Origin: Mesorhizobium sp. L-8-3
GTDB taxonomy: Bacteria > Pseudomonadota > Alphaproteobacteria > Rhizobiales > Rhizobiaceae
Reading direction: 5' to 3'
DNA length: 64,000 nucleotides
Assembly (NCBI RefSeq): GCF_016756615.1
Contig: NZ_AP023262.1
Span: 2,416,501 to 2,480,500 of the forward strand
A program made the translations under genes and the position numbers. The notes beneath the pieces were generated by a model. It was given only the letters and a program-made list of their open reading frames with translations. It was not told the DNA's origin and did not search any database. Positions 62,022-64,000 of this stretch are shown here, piece by piece. Positions within the stretch are counted from its first letter, which is position 1. Every line of letters starts with the position of its first letter.

Positions 62022-63065
62022 GTGACCGACGGCAGAGACAATGGCCAGGGTCGTTTCGTGAGCGCCCAGGCCGTCGCCGAACGGGCGGGCGTGTCCCGCT
62101 CCGCGGTCTCGCGAGCCTTCACCCCTGGCGCAAGCATAGCGCCGGCAACCCTGGCCAGGGTGCACGAGGCGGCCGCCGCCCTCGGCTACCAGGTCAACGA
62201 TCTCGCCCGGGGCCTTCTCGCCAATCGCAGCCGGTTGGTCGGGCTGGTGACCTCTGACGCCGACACACCGTTCCGCGCCCAGATGATCGCCGCGCTGTCG
62301 CAGGCCTTGATCGAGCGTGGCAACATGCCGGCGATCATCAACATCGGCACCACCACGGAAGACATTGCGAATGCCAGCCGGCAGTTGCTGCGTTACCGGG
62401 CGGAGGCGACCGTCTTCCTGTCAGGCTCGCCGCCGGAGAGCCTGGTCGAGCTGACGCGCCGCAACGGACAGCCGCTGATCCTGATCAACCGAGCCGAGAC
62501 GGGCCTCGACAGCGTTCATTGCGACGACAGGGACGGTGCGCAGCAGGCCTTCGGGATCCTGTCCATGACCGGAGCCCGCCGCTTCGCCGTGATCAACAAG
62601 GAGGATCCGAGCCCGAGCCTTGCCGTTCGCGAGCGCGCCTTCGCCGAGTTCGCAGCCGCGTCGGGATTCAAGCCGACGATCGTGAGGGCCGGTCACTCCG
62701 ACTATGACGGCGGACGGGAGGCGGCGCGGCAATTGCTGGCGCGAGGACCGGCACCTGACGCGATCTTCTGCGTCAACGACCTGATGGCGTTCGGGACGCT
62801 CGATCATTTGCGCGGCGCGGGCCTGCGTGTACCAGACAACGTGTCGGTCATCGGCTTCGACGACGTTCCCATTGCCGCGTGGGCCTCCTACAGGCTGACC
62901 ACGCTGCGGCAGGACCCCCGGCGCATCGCCCGCGAGGTCGTGTCGATCCTCGACCGGCGCCTCTCCGATCCGGACCTGCCGCCGATGTCGGTCCATATCC
63001 CGGTCGAGCTCGTAGTTCGCGAAACCGTCAAGACCCGCCGGCAGGAGGCGCGTCTTCGCAAATAG
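62022..63065 (+). CDS. LacI-family transcriptional regulator
   Basis: A 347-residue repressor: N-terminal helix-turn-helix AQAVAERAGVSRSAVSRAF with hinge ALGYQVNDLARGL, then a periplasmic-binding-like ligand domain (LVGLVTSDADTPFRAQM ... FCVNDLMAFGTLDHL ... VSVIGFDDVPIAAWAS). The GTG at 62022 is chosen because GGGAGGGG lies seven bases upstream; earlier ATGs at 61962, 61980 and 61998 lie in or near the operator and have weaker sites. It probably controls the divergent transporter and the downstream GDPD gene. Confidence 0.87.
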   Translation: MTDGRDNGQGRFVSAQAVAERAGVSRSAVSRAFTPGASIAPATLARVHEAAAALGYQVNDLARGLLANRSRLVGLVTSDADTPFRAQMIAALSQALIERGNMPAIINIGTTTEDIANASRQLLRYRAEATVFLSGSPPESLVELTRRNGQPLILINRAETGLDSVHCDDRDGAQQAFGILSMTGARRFAVINKEDPSPSLAVRERAFAEFAAASGFKPTIVRAGHSDYDGGREAARQLLARGPAPDAIFCVNDLMAFGTLDHLRGAGLRVPDNVSVIGFDDVPIAAWASYRLTTLRQDPRRIAREVVSILDRRLSDPDLPPMSVHIPVELVVRETVKTRRQEARLRK

Positions 63066-63080
63066 GGAGACCAGCCGGGT

Positions 63081-63890
63081 ATGTCCTTCAGCTTCCTGGC
63101 CCGCGAGGCGGGGCATGTCCATGTCTGCGGCCACCGCGGCTACAGCCTCTGTTATCCGGAGAACACGCTGCCGGCGCTCGAGGCGGCCCGGACGGCAGGC
63201 GCGACCACGGTCGAGATCGACGTCGTACTGACTGCAGACGGCGAGCCGATCGTCCTGCACGATCTGACCGTCGACCGGACAACGGACGGGCATGGCTTCG
63301 CAGCCGACCTCGACCTTGAGCAGATCCGCCGACTGGATGCCGGCGTCCGGTTCGATCCCGCCTTCGCCGGTACGAAGATTCCGACCGTCGCGGAGACGCT
63401 CGACTGGGCCAAAGCGGCGGATATGGGGATCGTACTGGAGATCAAGGAGGCGGAGCGGCCGGAGCTCGCCGCCGATCGCGTAGCGGCATTGCTCAGAGCA
63501 ACGGGGACGCTCGACCGCGTCATCGTGATCGGCTTTGACCATGCGGTTCTGAAGCGCGCCGTAGAGCGCCATCCGGGACTCAAGACCGAAGCAATCACCC
63601 ATGCCCGCCATGCGGACCTCATCGGGGTACTGCAGGCTTGCGGCGCGGCTTCGGTCTCGATCGAGCTCGACATGTTCCACCCCGACGATGCGAGGGCATT
63701 GCATGAAGCGGGTCTTGGCAATCGTCTCAGCATGCCTCGCCCGGACAAACTCGCCGAATACTGGCAAGGCGGCCGCGACCCGCTGCCGAAAATCGTGCAG
63801 TGGATCGCCGATGGGCTGGTCGACTCGATTTCCGGCGACGATGTGCCGTTCATCGCTCGCCTCGTCAAACAAGCCGGCCACGCCAGTTGA
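63081..63890 (+). CDS. Glycerophosphodiester phosphodiesterase (UgpQ-like)
   Basis: A 269-residue cytosolic GDPD enzyme that should hydrolyse glycerophosphodiesters to sn-glycerol-3-phosphate and an alcohol. The active-site start GHRGYSLCYPENTLPALEAA is intact, with the metal ligands in VEIDVVLTADGEPIVLHD and the Glu in GIVLEIKEAE. It follows the LacI gene by 15 bases and is probably in the same unit. Together with the transporter it suggests uptake and cleavage of a phosphodiester. Confidence 0.9.
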   Translation: MSFSFLAREAGHVHVCGHRGYSLCYPENTLPALEAARTAGATTVEIDVVLTADGEPIVLHDLTVDRTTDGHGFAADLDLEQIRRLDAGVRFDPAFAGTKIPTVAETLDWAKAADMGIVLEIKEAERPELAADRVAALLRATGTLDRVIVIGFDHAVLKRAVERHPGLKTEAITHARHADLIGVLQACGAASVSIELDMFHPDDARALHEAGLGNRLSMPRPDKLAEYWQGGRDPLPKIVQWIADGLVDSISGDDVPFIARLVKQAGHAS

Positions 63891-63900
63891 GAAGATCGCC

Positions 63901-64000
63901 ATGGCTCGGATGCAACCGGATGTTCTCGATAACCGCCTGGGGGCGGCGGAAGCCGTGGTCCGCGAAGCAGGCCGGCTCGCCGCCGACCATTTTGCCCGGC
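63901..64000 (+). CDS. Start of an inositol-monophosphatase-family gene, cut by the window edge
   Basis: Only 33 codons are visible: MARMQPDVLDNRLGAAEAVV, then REAGRLAADHFAR. The pattern (helix with A..vvREAGrlA..hF) fits the N-terminus of inositol monophosphatase or 3'(2'),5'-bisphosphate nucleotidase proteins. It follows the GDPD gene by ten bases, so it belongs to the same unit. If it is an IMPase, glycerophosphoinositol would be a fitting transporter substrate, which is only inference. Confidence 0.55.
   Translation, partial: MARMQPDVLDNRLGAAEAVVREAGRLAADHFAR

Noticed and set aside
1..64000. tRNA, rRNA, CRISPR arrays, integrase or plasmid replication genes
   Set aside because: Looked for by eye on both strands; no candidate cloverleaf, array of spaced repeats, tyrosine or serine recombinase, or rep gene was recognised. 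A short RNA gene could still have been missed without a covariance search.

Overview
The window comes from a high-GC alphaproteobacterium of the Rhizobiales, most likely a Phyllobacteriaceae member close to Mesorhizobium or Aminobacter. The evidence is the complete PhyR-NepR-EcfG general stress module, HWE-type histidine kinases, the pst-phoU-phoB order, rhizobial-style ABC sugar and polyamine transporters, and a Mesorhizobium-like intergenic palindrome. No rRNA, tRNA or CRISPR array was seen.

Layout. 1-3.4 kb: end of the phosphate operon (pstA, pstB, phoU, phoB). 3.4-5.3 kb: an AraC regulator divergent from a DUF2000 gene, and a small conserved gene. 5.4-11.9 kb: a ferredoxin-cyclase-Rieske fusion protein between two copies of an ASPIC/UnbV segment, then a translationally coupled operon of a ROK regulator, a di-heme oxidoreductase and a CRTAC1-type protein. 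12-15.4 kb: xylose-type ABC transporter xylFHG, divergent from the ROK gene across a 23-bp palindrome. 15.6-25.2 kb: a general stress response island with two HWE kinases, phyR, nepR, ecfG, a receiver protein, a Crp/Fnr regulator and small envelope or stress proteins (glycine-zipper lipoprotein, DUF1328, DUF883, holin-X-like, double PRC-barrel). Eight matches to the EcfG promoter consensus (GGAAC, 16-17 bases, CGTT) lie in 7.2 kb here. 25.3-28.8 kb: MhqO/MhqD-like dioxygenase and esterase, two tandem GNAT genes, an acyl-CoA synthetase relic, and an M19 dipeptidase ending in a heptamer-repeat stem-loop.

28.9-37.7 kb and 45-56.1 kb form one amine-catabolism region. It holds two CrtI-like flavoproteins, a GcvT-like folate protein, an N-methyltransferase-like enzyme, a BetI-type TetR regulator, a polyamine-type binding protein, an FAD amine oxidase, potABC-type transporter genes, a class III aminotransferase and a Rieske oxygenase. 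Three near-identical 16-bp palindromes (TTGAAYGNWYRTTCAA) sit in front of its three transcription starts, so these units are probably one regulon. Between the halves, 39.2-44.4 kb is an inserted accessory segment: it separates the two halves of a HigB-like toxin gene and carries a DUF4041/T5orf172 protein, a ClpP-like protease, degraded lysis-type genes and a complete IS256-family element of 1299 bp with a 9-bp target duplication.

49.7-54.6 kb: a second AraC regulator, an SMI1/KNR4-like protein and two DUF1254/DUF1214 exported proteins. 56.4-64 kb: a ugp-type ABC transporter with two glycerophosphodiesterase-like proteins, a LacI regulator with its operator, and the start of an inositol-monophosphatase-like gene, probably for uptake and hydrolysis of a glycerophosphodiester-type compound.
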